Positions 15,509 to 24,075 of a stretch of DNA of 29,668 bases are shown piece by piece. The stretch lies in assembly GCA_018820005.1 (NCBI GenBank), contig JAHJOS010000630.1, positions 1 through 29,668 of the forward strand. Direction: 5' to 3'. The notes beneath the pieces were generated by a model. The model did no database searches, was not told where the DNA came from, and saw nothing but the letters and a program-made list of their open reading frames with translations. This stretch comes from Alphaproteobacteria bacterium. Its GTDB lineage: Bacteria; Pseudomonadota; Alphaproteobacteria; Rhizobiales; Devosiaceae. The translations under genes and the position numbers were made by a program. Position 1 is the first letter of the stretch. Every line of letters starts with the position of its first letter.

Positions 15509-17212
15509 ATGTTGAATAAATTCCGCCTGTTCCACCTGGGATGGGTCATCATACTTGTGGGCGCCTTGCTCGCCCATTTCATTCAAACCTCTGGCGGTAT
15601 CGCCATCAAGGATGTGCGCTTTACCGGCACGAACGGTCAGACCCTCAGCGGCCTGCTTTATGTGCCCCCTGGCGTCACCAACGAGAACAAGGCCCCCGCC
15701 ATTCTGGCGGTTCATGGCTATATCAATAGCCGCGAAACCCAGTCCGGCTTTGCCATCGAATATGCCCGCCGCGGCTATGTCGTGCTCGCACTCGACCAGT
15801 CCGGCCATGGCTATTCCGATGCGCCCGCCTTCGCCAATGGCTTTGGCGGCCCGGGTGGCCTGGCCTATCTGCGCGGCCTCGATATCGTCGACGTCGACAA
15901 CATCGGTCTTGAAGGCCACTCCATGGGTGGCTGGACCATTCTGGCCGCTGCCAGTGCCATGCCCGATGGCTACAAGGCCATGGTACTGGAAGGCTCCAGC
16001 ACTGGTGCCCCCTTCGCCGCTGATGGCACCAACAGCTGGCCGCGCAATCTGGCTGTGGTCTTCTCCAAATATGACGAGTTTTCGCAGCTGATGTGGTCGG
16101 TCGACCGCGCCCAGGATGCGCCTTCCAGCCCCAAGCTGCAGGCCGTGTTCGGCACCACCGACACCATCGTCCCCGGCCAGCTTTATGGCGATATCGCGTC
16201 GGGCACGGCGCGTATGCTGCAGCAGCCCAACACCACCCATCCGGGCGACCATCTCTCACCCGAGGCCATCGGTTACTCCATCGACTGGTTCGCCCAGACG
16301 CTCGATGGCGCGCAGCCCATCCCGTCCAGCGAGCAGATCTGGCTCTGGAAGGAAATCGGCACGCTGATCGCTCTGGTCGGCTTTGTTGTCGTGTTGCTGG
16401 GCAGTTTCGACATGCTGCTGGCGGCGCCTGCCTTCGCCGGCCTGCGCCAGACGCCTGCCGCAACGGCCCATGTCCGTCGCACGGCCAAATGGTGGCTCGC
16501 CTTTGCCCTCAGCGCCGTCATTCCGGTGCTGACCTATTATCTGTTCTTCGCCTGGGGTGCCCAACTGCTGCCGGCCTCGGCCTGGTTGCCGCAGACCATC
16601 ACCAGCCAGATCGCCTTCTGGGCCGTGCTCAATGGCGTCATCGTCTTCGCCATCGGCCTGGTGCTGCGCGGCGACAAGGTCAGCGGGCGTGGCAACATCT
16701 GGTCTGCGCTGTTGATTGCGTTGGCCACCGTTGGCATCGGCTATCTCTTCGTGATTGCCGCCGATTTCCTGTTCAAGATCGATTTCCGCTTCTGGGTCGT
16801 GGCCCTCAAGCCCATGAGCCTTGTCCAGGCCAAGATCGCGCTGGTCTATCTCGTGCCGTTCACCGTGTTCTTCGTGCTGGCCTTGCGTGGCCTGCACACG
16901 GGCCTGTCGGTGGCCGGTGATAGTCGTCTGGTGCAATATGCCAGCAATATCGGCGCGCTGGCGCTAGGCTTCCTTGGCTTTCTGGTCGTCCAATACGGCA
17001 GCCTGCTGTTCTCGGGTCGCCTGTTCAGCATCAATGAGCCGCTCAACACCGTGATTGCCATCCAGTTCCTGCCCCTGATGGCCATCATCGCCGTGATCTC
17101 CACCTTCACCTGGCGCCGGACCGGCAGCTATCTGCCCGGCGCCTTCATCAACGCCCTGTTTGTCACCTGGTATATCGTGGCTGGTCAGGCCACCCAGTTC
17201 CCCGTCAGCTGA
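15509..17212 (+). CDS. Alpha/beta hydrolase fused to a polytopic membrane domain
   Basis: A 567-residue protein. One membrane helix (about 9-28) leads into an alpha/beta-hydrolase domain (about 35-265), then about seven to eight membrane helices (about 285-560). The nucleophile elbow is GHSMGG with Ser138; Asp218 in GTTDTIVP and His244 or His248 in THPGDHLSP are the probable triad partners. The hydrophobic topology suggests that the catalytic domain faces the periplasm, although this is inferred. The family acts on esters or peptides; the substrate is unknown. The ATG at 15509 has GGGGAG ten bases upstream; the longer frame from 15437 starts inside the palindrome and is rejected. A strong terminator follows. 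It is divergent from the deaminase gene. Confidence 0.88.
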   Translation: MLNKFRLFHLGWVIILVGALLAHFIQTSGGIAIKDVRFTGTNGQTLSGLLYVPPGVTNENKAPAILAVHGYINSRETQSGFAIEYARRGYVVLALDQSGHGYSDAPAFANGFGGPGGLAYLRGLDIVDVDNIGLEGHSMGGWTILAAASAMPDGYKAMVLEGSSTGAPFAADGTNSWPRNLAVVFSKYDEFSQLMWSVDRAQDAPSSPKLQAVFGTTDTIVPGQLYGDIASGTARMLQQPNTTHPGDHLSPEAIGYSIDWFAQTLDGAQPIPSSEQIWLWKEIGTLIALVGFVVVLLGSFDMLLAAPAFAGLRQTPAATAHVRRTAKWWLAFALSAVIPVLTYYLFFAWGAQLLPASAWLPQTITSQIAFWAVLNGVIVFAIGLVLRGDKVSGRGNIWSALLIALATVGIGYLFVIAADFLFKIDFRFWVVALKPMSLVQAKIALVYLVPFTVFFVLALRGLHTGLSVAGDSRLVQYASNIGALALGFLGFLVVQYGSLLFSGRLFSINEPLNTVIAIQFLPLMAIIAVISTFTWRRTGSYLPGAFINALFVTWYIVAGQATQFPVS

Positions 17213-17237
17213 TCGGGCACAAACATCGCAAACGCAG

Positions 17238-17270
17238 AACGGCCGGTGTTCGCACCGGCCGTTTTGCTTT
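17238..17270. terminator. Bidirectional Rho-independent terminator
   Basis: An 11-bp perfect stem (AACGGCCGGTG / CACCGGCCGTT) with a TTCG tetraloop, followed by TTGCTTT on the plus strand. It lies 25 bases after the hydrolase stop and directly before the 3' end of the convergent protease gene, so it probably serves both. Confidence 0.88.
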
Positions 17271-17272
17271 GC

Positions 17273-17959
17273 TCAGTCCACCAGTTCCAGCGCATTCTGC
17301 GACACGCTGTAGCGTTTGAGTGTTTCGAGGAACGTCAGTCCCAAAAGGCTGGTTTCCAGCGCGCCTTTCTCGGCCACGAAGGCCCCGATCTGTTCCCGCA
17401 CGATGCCGCCCACCACCAGGCGGTCGATCCTGATCCGCGCTGCACGGCCCGTGCCATTGGCGGTGGAGACAGGAATGGTGAAATTGAGCGCCTTGGTGTC
17501 GATCCCGGCTGCTTCTGCGTCGGCAACGCTGAGCACCACGGCGCTGGCGCCCGTGTCAAAGATCATCGGCGTGGTATGGCCATTGATGGTGGCGTTGACC
17601 TGGAAATGGCCGCTGATGCCGCGCCGGAAGGTCGCTGTCTGCTGCTTGGCATCCACCAGCGCCACGCCCGGCTGCAATTCGCCCATCACCCGCCCGGCAA
17701 CCCCTATGATTTCGTCGCGATAGGCATAGGTCAGGCCTGCCACGCCAAAGATGCCCACCCACAGCACCACGCCGGTCAGCAATTCCCTGAGCTTGCGCGG
17801 ACGGTTGAATAGACCGCCGGCAAACACGATCAGCAGCACCAGCATGGGAATCAACTGTGCCGTCTGCATCTGCGTCAGGCCAAAGACGCTGCCGGCGTCG
17901 GCACTGATCAGCAGGGCAAGGCCACCAGCAACAAGAAGCGCAATGCCGATGAAGATCAT
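17273..17959 (-). CDS. Membrane-anchored retropepsin-like aspartic protease
   Basis: A 228-residue protein: about three membrane helices in the first 80 residues, then a retropepsin fold from about 105. The active-site motif is FDTGAS with Asp135, preceded by FQVNATINGHTTPMI and followed by ALNFTIPVSTANG and LLGLTFLETLKRYSV, the pattern of the TIGR02281 family of bacterial single-domain aspartic proteases. Such proteins must dimerise to form a complete active site. The protease part probably lies in the periplasm. The ATG at 17959 has a weak ribosome binding site. It stands just downstream of cobS on the same strand side but with 72 bases between their ends, so a functional link is not implied. 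The target is unknown. Confidence 0.88.
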   Translation of the reverse strand: MIFIGIALLVAGGLALLISADAGSVFGLTQMQTAQLIPMLVLLIVFAGGLFNRPRKLRELLTGVVLWVGIFGVAGLTYAYRDEIIGVAGRVMGELQPGVALVDAKQQTATFRRGISGHFQVNATINGHTTPMIFDTGASAVVLSVADAEAAGIDTKALNFTIPVSTANGTGRAARIRIDRLVVGGIVREQIGAFVAEKGALETSLLGLTFLETLKRYSVSQNALELVD

Positions 17960-18031
17960 GGTGTCGCGCTTTCGCTGGCTGTGGCTCTCATCGCCTAGAT
18001 AAAGGCATGCCGGGCGGCAATTTCAAGGCGG

Positions 18032-18898
18032 TCAAATCAGCGCAAAGGGTAACAGCGCCGTCAACACGGCGATCTCCGTCAATGCCCCCAGCGCCCCCAT
18101 CAGGTCGCCCGTCTGTCCGCCCACCAGATGTTTACACAGCGCCGTCCAGCCCAGCACCATCACAATGGCGGCCACCAGGGCCACGCCAAGCGCCACCAGG
18201 CTGGTTGCCGGTCCGCCCAGCACGAACAACAGCACCACCGCGAACGCAGCGCCCACGCCAAAGCTCGTCGGCGTGACGCGACCCGCCGCCGCCGACACGC
18301 CGTCCGCCCGTGCTGCCGGCAACGTCACCGCCATCCACATCGCGCCAGACCGGCCCATCACACTGGCCGCCAGCCAGACCGCCCCGGCCGCCAGTGGGTT
18401 GATGGCCGCCACCGCACCCAGCCCGCTCACCCGCAGCAGCAGCAGCAGGCACAGCGCGGCAACGCCATAGGTGCCGTGCCGGCTGTCCTTCATGATCTCG
18501 AGCCGGCGGGCCACACTGTGCCCGCCAAACAACCCATCGGCGGCATCGGCCAGCGCATCCTCAGCCATGGCGCCAGTGGCGATCACGGCAGCCGCCACGC
18601 CCAGCGCCGCAGCAAAATAGGGCGGCAATCCAGCCAGCGTGCCCAGCACCAGCAACAGGGCAGGGCCCACACCAATTGCGATGCTGGCCAGCGGCAAGGC
18701 CATGGCGATACGGTTCAGTTCGGGTATCTGGTGCGGCGAACCGCCCGTCGGCAGCCGCGAAAACAGCCGCAGCGCCATGATGAAATCATCCTTGAGCCCC
18801 AGTCCCGCAGGCGCAGTGGTGCGGCGGCTGGCCTCGAGCGTTTCGGCAGCAATGGTGTCGTCAGCCGGCTCTGGGGGATGCTCTTGGCTCAATTGCAT
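18032..18898 (-). CDS. cobS: Adenosylcobinamide-GDP ribazoletransferase CobS
   Basis: A 288-residue integral membrane enzyme that joins alpha-ribazole to adenosylcobinamide-GDP, the last step of cobalamin assembly. Diagnostic segments are ALRLFSRLP (42-50), MAEDALADAADGLFGG with metal-binding acidic residues, IMKDSRHGTYG, ASVMGRSG and GGQTGDLMGA near the end. There are about six to seven helices. Residues 1-38 are a hydrophilic extension compared with short family members; an internal ATG at residue 41 is possible but would cut into the conserved N-terminus. It is divergent from cobT with 58 bases between the starts. That gap is too short for a cobalamin riboswitch. The gene is called cobV in the Pseudomonas denitrificans naming. 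Confidence 0.93.
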   Translation of the reverse strand: MQLSQEHPPEPADDTIAAETLEASRRTTAPAGLGLKDDFIMALRLFSRLPTGGSPHQIPELNRIAMALPLASIAIGVGPALLLVLGTLAGLPPYFAAALGVAAAVIATGAMAEDALADAADGLFGGHSVARRLEIMKDSRHGTYGVAALCLLLLLRVSGLGAVAAINPLAAGAVWLAASVMGRSGAMWMAVTLPAARADGVSAAAGRVTPTSFGVGAAFAVVLLFVLGGPATSLVALGVALVAAIVMVLGWTALCKHLVGGQTGDLMGALGALTEIAVLTALLPFALI

Positions 18899-18956
18899 TT
18901 GCCATCGTTCTCAGTAACAAGTCACCACCTTCCTACCACAGCAGACCGGACTCGCC

Positions 18957-19979
18957 ATGCCTTCGCTGAACCCCGCCTACGCCGATGTTGTCGAGCTTTT
19001 GACCCTGCCGCCCAATGGCGATGAGTCGGCTGTCGCGGCCGTTCGGGCGCGTGATTCTCAGCTCACCAAGCCGCCCGGTTCGCTCGGCGCGCTCGAAGGT
19101 CTGGTCGAATTCCTCGCCCGCTGGCAGGGGCGTGCCCAGCCGCGGCTCGACAATCCCATGGTCACCATTTTCGCCGGCAATCACGGCGTGACCGATCAGG
19201 GCGTGTCGAGTTTCCCGCGCGAAGTCACCGCCCAGATGGTGGCCAATTTCACCAATGGTGGCGCGGCCATTTCCCAGATCTGTGCGCTGCATGAAATCAA
19301 TCTGCGGGTGTTCGAACTGGCGCTCGAACTGCCCACCGGCGATATCACGCTGGAGCCCGCGCTTGACGACAAGATGTGTGCCGCCACCATCGCCTACGGC
19401 ATGGAAGCCATCGCGGGTAAGCCCGATCTGATCTGCATCGGCGAAATGGGCATCGGCAATACCACGGTCGCTGCGGCCATCTATGCCGCGCTCTATGGTG
19501 GCACCGGCGCCGATTGGGTTGGTCGCGGTACCGGCGTTGATGATGCCGGTCTCGCCCGCAAGGCCAATGCCGTCGATCGTGCCCTTGCGCTGAACGCCGG
19601 CCAGCTCGATCACCCGCTGGCTGTGCTGGCCCGTGTGGGCGGCCGCGAGATCGCCGCCATGCTGGGCGCCATCATCGCCGCCCGCCACCAGAAAGTGCCC
19701 GTCATTGTCGATGGCTTCGTGGCCACCTCGGCCGCCGCCATTGCCCATGCGGTCAATCCCGCTGCAATCGATCACTGCCTGTTCGCCCATGTCTCGGCCG
19801 AATCCGGCCACGCCCGCGCCCTCTCGGCCATGGGGCAAAAGGGTCTGCTCGATCTGGGCATGCGTCTGGGGGAGGGGAGCGGTGCCGCATTGGCCGCCGT
19901 GCTGGTCAAGACCGCGCTGCACCTGCACAACAACATGGCCACCTTCGACGCCGCCGGCGTCAGCGGCAAGGAAGCCTGA
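18957..19979 (+). CDS. cobT: Nicotinate-nucleotide-dimethylbenzimidazole phosphoribosyltransferase CobT
   Basis: A 340-residue cytoplasmic enzyme that makes alpha-ribazole phosphate from dimethylbenzimidazole and nicotinate mononucleotide, feeding the neighbouring CobS. Diagnostic segments are KPPGSLGALE (39-48), FAGNHGVTDQGVS, EMGIGNTT, GRGTGVDD and VDGFVATSAA; the catalytic glutamate is E306 in RLGEGSGAAL. The length is normal. The ATG at 18957 has a poor ribosome binding site but matches the family start. Only the lower-ligand branch of cobalamin synthesis is in this window. The convergent histidine kinase gene ends 50 bases downstream without a clear terminator hairpin between them. Confidence 0.95.
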   Translation: MPSLNPAYADVVELLTLPPNGDESAVAAVRARDSQLTKPPGSLGALEGLVEFLARWQGRAQPRLDNPMVTIFAGNHGVTDQGVSSFPREVTAQMVANFTNGGAAISQICALHEINLRVFELALELPTGDITLEPALDDKMCAATIAYGMEAIAGKPDLICIGEMGIGNTTVAAAIYAALYGGTGADWVGRGTGVDDAGLARKANAVDRALALNAGQLDHPLAVLARVGGREIAAMLGAIIAARHQKVPVIVDGFVATSAAAIAHAVNPAAIDHCLFAHVSAESGHARALSAMGQKGLLDLGMRLGEGSGAALAAVLVKTALHLHNNMATFDAAGVSGKEA

Positions 19980-20029
19980 GCGAGCTCACGGGATCTGGCG
20001 GCGGCCTCCATGGGGGCTCCGCTGGCCGA

Positions 20030-21556
20030 TCAGCCGGCCTGTGAATAGATCTCGAGGCGGTTCTTCTTTTCCACCACCGGCGCCAGCGCATCCATCACGC
20101 GGGCGCGTGGGAAGGTGGCGATCACTTCGGTACCGAAACGCAGTTTGCTGAACAGGTCGAACCGGCCCTGGTGCAGTTCCATGATCTTCTGCACGATCGG
20201 CAGGCCCAGGCCTGCGCCCTGTTCGGCGGTCTTCTGTGCCAGCGAACCCTGGCCGAACGAGCTCAGCACGGTTTCGATCTCGTCCTCGGGGATGCCCGGA
20301 CCATTGTCCTTGACCGACACCATCTGCCCGCCGTCGCTGCTGCGCTGCACCACCAGGATCACCTTGCCGTTCTGCGGGGTGAACTTGATGGCATTGCTGA
20401 GGAGGTTCAGCACCACCTGGCGGATGGCTCGTTCGTCGCCCCATAGCTTGGGCAGATTATCGCCCAGGCTGAACACCAGATCGATGCCCTTCGATTTTGC
20501 GCGCAACTCCATCATGCGGCGGCAGTCGCTGGCGATATCGACCAGTGAGACCACTTCCTCGTTCAGATCATACTTGCCCGCCTCGATCCGGCTGAGGTCG
20601 AGCAGTTCATTGATCAGGTTGAGCAGGTGCTGGCCGCTGGAATGAATGTCGCCGGCATATTCCTTGTACTGGGGCACCTGATGGGGCCCCAGCAGTTCGG
20701 AGTGCAGCACTTCGGAAAAGCCGATGATGGCGTTGAGCGGGGTGCGCAGCTCGTGGCTCATGGTGGCCAGAAACTGCGATTTGGCAATATTGGCCTGCTC
20801 GGCGTGCCGGCGGGCTTCATCAGACATCTGCCGGGCCTCTTCCAGCTCGCTGATCAGTGCATCCTTTTCGCCCTGATGGGTCAGGGTCTCCACTTCGGCT
20901 GCGTGCAGCTGCCGCGCCAGATAGACAAAGAAAATCTCGCCGCAGAGGGCAACCCCGCCCAGTGTGTAGCTCAGCGTGCCCCCCACCATCAGCAGATTGG
21001 CCGACACCGTCAGTGTCACCGGCAGGGTGCTCATCAGCGTCGCTGGCGGCAGTGTGCGGGTGGTCAGGGCATTAGCGGCTACAGCGACCAGCACCATGGC
21101 GAACATCACCGGCGCAAGGCTATGCTGGTCGGCCACCAGCGTGAACAGCGCCAGCAGCGACCACGCCAGTCCCAGGATCAGCTCCCCGGCAACAAAAGTT
21201 GCCGTCCAGTCGCCCGCGTTGAACTTGGCCGGATCGCTTTTGCGAAAGCGCTGCGCCATCAGCACCACGATCAGCAGCGACAGCACCACCGATCCGGCCC
21301 ACAATGCGGTAAACAGCGGGGGCACCCACAGCGTGGCCACGATTGCCAGAATGCCCACGATCGCGGCCATCGGCAGTGCGCTGGCCACGCGGGATTGGGC
21401 GTAGTCATCCATCAGTTCATAGTCGAACGATGCGCGCGTACCCGAGCTTGAAGTGAGGCGTTGACGCGCATCGAGCACAGTCTTCTGCGCTGCGCGTTTT
21501 CCGTCACGTCCCATTTGCGAACGGACGTCGTCTGTGACAGCCGGATGGGACGTCAT
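20030..21556 (-). CDS. Membrane sensor histidine kinase, DivJ/PleC-like
   Basis: A 508-residue kinase. About six membrane helices fill residues 55-205, then a coiled segment (HQGEKDALISELEEARQM) leads to the HisKA domain with the phosphorylated His268 in MSHELRTPLNAIIGFSE, and the ATPase domain with NLLSNAIKFTP (N box), DNGPGIPE (G1) and GAGLGLPIV (G2). The H-box and following FSEVLHSELLGP match the DivJ/PleC/PdhS kinases that act on DivK in alphaproteobacterial cell-cycle control, so that partner is plausible but unproven. No response regulator is adjacent. The ATG at 21556 is chosen over the longer frame to 21613, though the ribosome binding site is weak. It is divergent from the nuclease gene. 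Confidence 0.88.
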   Translation of the reverse strand: MTSHPAVTDDVRSQMGRDGKRAAQKTVLDARQRLTSSSGTRASFDYELMDDYAQSRVASALPMAAIVGILAIVATLWVPPLFTALWAGSVVLSLLIVVLMAQRFRKSDPAKFNAGDWTATFVAGELILGLAWSLLALFTLVADQHSLAPVMFAMVLVAVAANALTTRTLPPATLMSTLPVTLTVSANLLMVGGTLSYTLGGVALCGEIFFVYLARQLHAAEVETLTHQGEKDALISELEEARQMSDEARRHAEQANIAKSQFLATMSHELRTPLNAIIGFSEVLHSELLGPHQVPQYKEYAGDIHSSGQHLLNLINELLDLSRIEAGKYDLNEEVVSLVDIASDCRRMMELRAKSKGIDLVFSLGDNLPKLWGDERAIRQVVLNLLSNAIKFTPQNGKVILVVQRSSDGGQMVSVKDNGPGIPEDEIETVLSSFGQGSLAQKTAEQGAGLGLPIVQKIMELHQGRFDLFSKLRFGTEVIATFPRARVMDALAPVVEKKNRLEIYSQAG

Positions 21557-21660
21557 GGTACTCGTTACTAACAAATGCGAACAAAACAGCCATTCGCTAC
21601 GCTTGATAGGCAAACCTTAGCGGTGCGTAGTTAACGGGCGGTGAAATCCGGGGGCAGGTT

Positions 21661-22185
21661 ATGCGACGATCTTCCTTCAATTTCGGAGGCTTCTGGCCAT
21701 CGGTGCCCCTGCCGATCCTGCTGCTGGCTCTCGGCATTGTTATTGCCGTCGCCATAGCGCTCTGGCTCCGCCCGCCGGCGCCGCCCCTTGTCGGAATGGG
21801 CCGCGCCAGCGATGGCGACAGTTTCGTGCTGGGCACCGAACGCGTGCGCCTGGCGGGTCTTGATGCGCCTGAACTCGACCAGACCTGCCTGAGCGACACG
21901 GGCGCCGTCTGGGCCTGCGGTCACGCCGCGCGCGATGGCCTGGCGGCCCTGTTGGCAGCCGGCCCTGTCCATTGCCTGCCCGGCCGGCGCGACCATTACG
22001 GACGCCTTCTGGCCACCTGCAGCAGCGACGGCCATGATCTGGGCGCCCAGCTTGTGCGCCAGGGCTTCGCTCTGTCGGCGGGGGACTATTGGAGTGAGCA
22101 CCTTGCCGCCCGCGCAGCGGTGCGCGGCATCTGGGCGGGCAGCTTTGACCTGCCCGCCCATTGGCGCAGCCGCCACCCGCGCTAG
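21661..22185 (+). CDS. Membrane-anchored thermonuclease (SNase-fold) family protein
   Basis: A 174-residue protein with one N-terminal membrane helix (about 17-36) and a staphylococcal-nuclease fold behind it. The calcium and catalytic residues are recognisable: DGDS with Asp53, RVRLAGLDAPE with Arg63, Asp68 and Glu71, and YGRLLA with Arg115. All are present, so a calcium-dependent nuclease facing the periplasm is possible. Cysteines at 76, 86, 105 and 120 could give two disulfides. The ATG follows GGGGGCAGG, a strong ribosome binding site. Family members of this small type occur widely in Rhizobiales, and many lack a tested activity. Confidence 0.88.
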   Translation: MRRSSFNFGGFWPSVPLPILLLALGIVIAVAIALWLRPPAPPLVGMGRASDGDSFVLGTERVRLAGLDAPELDQTCLSDTGAVWACGHAARDGLAALLAAGPVHCLPGRRDHYGRLLATCSSDGHDLGAQLVRQGFALSAGDYWSEHLAARAAVRGIWAGSFDLPAHWRSRHPR

Positions 22186-22229
22186 GCGTATTTGTCCCGG
22201 GCCCAGCCGGTGTGTTTTGGCTGCACTCC

Positions 22230-22242
22230 GCAATAATATTGC
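22230..22242. promoter_or_regulatory. Palindrome GCAATAATATTGC, candidate Lrp-type operator
   Basis: Six-base perfect arms around a central A, 84 bases upstream of the Lrp-family start. AT-rich centres with GC at the ends are typical of Lrp/AsnC boxes, and these regulators commonly control themselves, so this is a candidate autoregulatory site. Confidence 0.4.
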
Positions 22243-22326
22243 TAGCGGGCGGCGATTGTGGCACTTACTACGCCAATTCGGCGCCAAATAGGTGCAATTT
22301 TAGAAATCTGATCTCGCGGGGGCGAA

Positions 22327-22812
22327 GTGGCTTTGGACAAGATTGACCGGAAAATTCTGACGCTCCTGCAAAAGGATGCGACCATGCCGGTGGCCGAAAT
22401 CGGCCGCAAGGTCGGGCTCTCCACCACACCCTGCTGGCGCCGCATACAGAAGATGGAAGAAGATGGCGTCATCCAGCGCCGCGTCGCTGTGCTCGATCCG
22501 GCCAAGGTCAATGTCGGCGTCACCGTCTTTGTTTCGGTCAAGACAAATGAGCACAACGATACCTGGATGCGCAAATTCGCCGGGGTGATCGACGAATTCC
22601 CCGAGGTGGTCGAATTCTACCGCATGAGCGGCGAGGTTGATTATCTGATGCGCGTGGTGGTGCCCGATATCGGCGCCTATGATAGCTTCTATAAAAAGCT
22701 GATCAGCAAGATCAATCTCACCGACGTCAGTTCCGCCTTCGCCATGGGCCAGATCAAATACACCACGGCGCTGCCGCTCGATTTCGCCATCGTGGTCGAT
22801 GACGACAAATGA
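22327..22812 (+). CDS. Lrp/AsnC-family transcriptional regulator
   Basis: A 161-residue regulator with an N-terminal helix-turn-helix (about 4-55; DKIDRKILTLLQKDATMPVA, then GLSTTPCWRRIQKMEEDGVI) and a C-terminal RAM ligand-binding domain (about 70-150) with EFYRMSGEVDYLMRVVVPD. The family senses amino acids or related metabolites and forms octamers on DNA. It starts with GTG at 22327, supported by GGGGGCGA seven bases upstream. Its last codons overlap the VOC gene by four bases (ATGA), so the two are co-translated. This tight link suggests that the VOC protein handles the ligand or a product of the regulated pathway, which is inferred. Confidence 0.93.
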   Translation: MALDKIDRKILTLLQKDATMPVAEIGRKVGLSTTPCWRRIQKMEEDGVIQRRVAVLDPAKVNVGVTVFVSVKTNEHNDTWMRKFAGVIDEFPEVVEFYRMSGEVDYLMRVVVPDIGAYDSFYKKLISKINLTDVSSAFAMGQIKYTTALPLDFAIVVDDDK

Positions 22813-23201
22813 GCCTGGTCGGATTTGAACATATCGGCATGACCTCGGGCGATCTGGATCGCACCATTGCCTTCTACTGCGATTTTATGGGCCTGCGCCT
22901 TGCCCTGCGCAAACCCAATGTCATATTCCTTGATGCAGGCGGTGGCATGCTGGAAATTTTTGGCCCTGCCGAGGGTGCAACGCCGTCGCGCGATGTGCCG
23001 CCAGGCGAGGCCGGCATGCGCCACCTGACCCTGGCCTATAGCGACGTCGACGCCATGATCGAAAAACTCGAGGCCGCCGGCGTGCCCATTCTCGAGCGCC
23101 CCCGCAACGCCCACAACACCGAAATGGTCCGCCGCGTCGCCTTCGTGCGCGATCCCGATGGCATCATGGTCGAACTGGTTGAACGCGCGGCGGGTCGTTA
23201 G
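22809..23201 (+). CDS. VOC-family metalloprotein (glyoxalase/dioxygenase fold)
   Basis: A 130-residue single-subunit VOC protein with two beta-alpha-beta-beta-beta modules (FEHIGMTSGDLDRTIAFYCD and MRHLTLAYSDVDAMIEKLEA). The usual metal ligands are visible as His8, Glu49, His72 and Glu122, so a metal-dependent lyase, isomerase or dioxygenase activity is possible. The ending FVRDPDGIMVELVE is typical. The start overlaps the Lrp-family stop by four bases. The gene's own stop overlaps the stop of the convergent SDR gene by four bases. The exact reaction cannot be told from sequence. Confidence 0.9.
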   Translation: MSLVGFEHIGMTSGDLDRTIAFYCDFMGLRLALRKPNVIFLDAGGGMLEIFGPAEGATPSRDVPPGEAGMRHLTLAYSDVDAMIEKLEAAGVPILERPRNAHNTEMVRRVAFVRDPDGIMVELVERAAGR

Positions 23202-24019
23202 ACGGGGATAGGGCGTTTGCCGTCAATATCGGCAATGTCATACTCCAGAGCCAGCGCGGCTGCCACCTGCACGCTGCCTGACTTCTCCATGAGGCGTTGG
23301 TCCCGCCAGAGCCCTGCGATCACCAGGCCTATGAACTGCGGCGATTCCGAATTGCTGAGGTCGAAGAACTGCGCGGACCGCATTACGGCCTCCGTTCGCA
23401 CCAGACCTGGGTACAGCGCCACCGCTGCGACGCCATGCGGCCGCAATTCATGGGCAAAGTCGAATACCATCTTGTCCGCGCCGGCCTTTGCGATGCCATA
23501 GATGGCATTGCCGTCGTGCCGTTGCGCTGCCCAGTACGAGATATTGACGATCAGTCCGGCGCGCCGCGCCACCATAGCGCCCGCTACCGCGCGAGAGGCA
23601 ACAAAGGCGCCTCGAAGCGCGGTGCCGATCATCGCGTCCCAGCGCCACATCGGTTGTTCCCAGAATGGCTTCACCCAGGTGAAGTCACCCGCTTCCTCCA
23701 TGCGCTCATAGCCGGGCCACGCATTGTTGACCAAAATATCGATCCGACCATGCCGAGCAAGGATGTCACGCACGACACCCTCGGTCTGCCCATCGTCGCC
23801 ATGGTCGCATACATGGGCAATGAGTTCGCCGGACAGCTCTGCCGCTTCGGCCTCCAGCGCATCTAGCGACCCCACCAGCTGCGGGTGTGCACTTGCTTGC
23901 GCATCGGTCCTTGTCCGCGCGGTCACATGCACTGTGGCGCCCTGTTCCAGCAGCGCCAGGGCAATCCCGCGCCCAATGCCTCGGCTGGCGCCCGTCACCA
24001 GTACTACTACGTCACGCAT
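23198..24019 (-). CDS. Short-chain dehydrogenase, DHRS1-like
   Basis: A 273-residue NAD(P)-dependent SDR. The nucleotide loop is TGASRGIG (9-16), the NNAG motif reads NNAW (98-101), and the catalytic Ser161, Tyr174 and Lys178 are in NISYWAA and YGIAK. Several segments match what I remember of human DHRS1: KPFWEQPMWRWDAMIGTALRG, CDFAHELR-type FAHELRPHGVA, ALYPGLVRTE, and an ending with DIDGKRP. DHRS1 relatives reduce carbonyls, including steroids. The ATG at 24019 follows TGGAGGCGGTG, the best ribosome binding site in the area; the longer frame to 24058 is rejected. It is the last gene of the run behind moaA. Confidence 0.9.
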   Translation of the reverse strand: MRDVVVLVTGASRGIGRGIALALLEQGATVHVTARTRTDAQASAHPQLVGSLDALEAEAAELSGELIAHVCDHGDDGQTEGVVRDILARHGRIDILVNNAWPGYERMEEAGDFTWVKPFWEQPMWRWDAMIGTALRGAFVASRAVAGAMVARRAGLIVNISYWAAQRHDGNAIYGIAKAGADKMVFDFAHELRPHGVAAVALYPGLVRTEAVMRSAQFFDLSNSESPQFIGLVIAGLWRDQRLMEKSGSVQVAAALALEYDIADIDGKRPIPV

Positions 24020-24075
24020 CACCGCCTCCAGGCGTTGCCAGGTCAGTATGTCCAACACCCAATCGGCCGGGCGGG

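Noticed and set aside
18899..18956. Possible cobalamin riboswitch between cobS and cobT.
   Set aside because: Only 58 bases separate the two starts, and no B12-box-like sequence is visible.
19980..20029. Weak stem GCCTCC...GGGGGC as terminator between cobT and the histidine kinase.
   Set aside because: The loop would be only two to four bases and there is no T-run.
13773..22291. Shared 12-13-mer CGGCGCCAAATAG (inverted) upstream of dusA and of the Lrp-family gene.
   Set aside because: Matches of this length between two places in 30 kb are expected by chance, and the flanks agree only partly.
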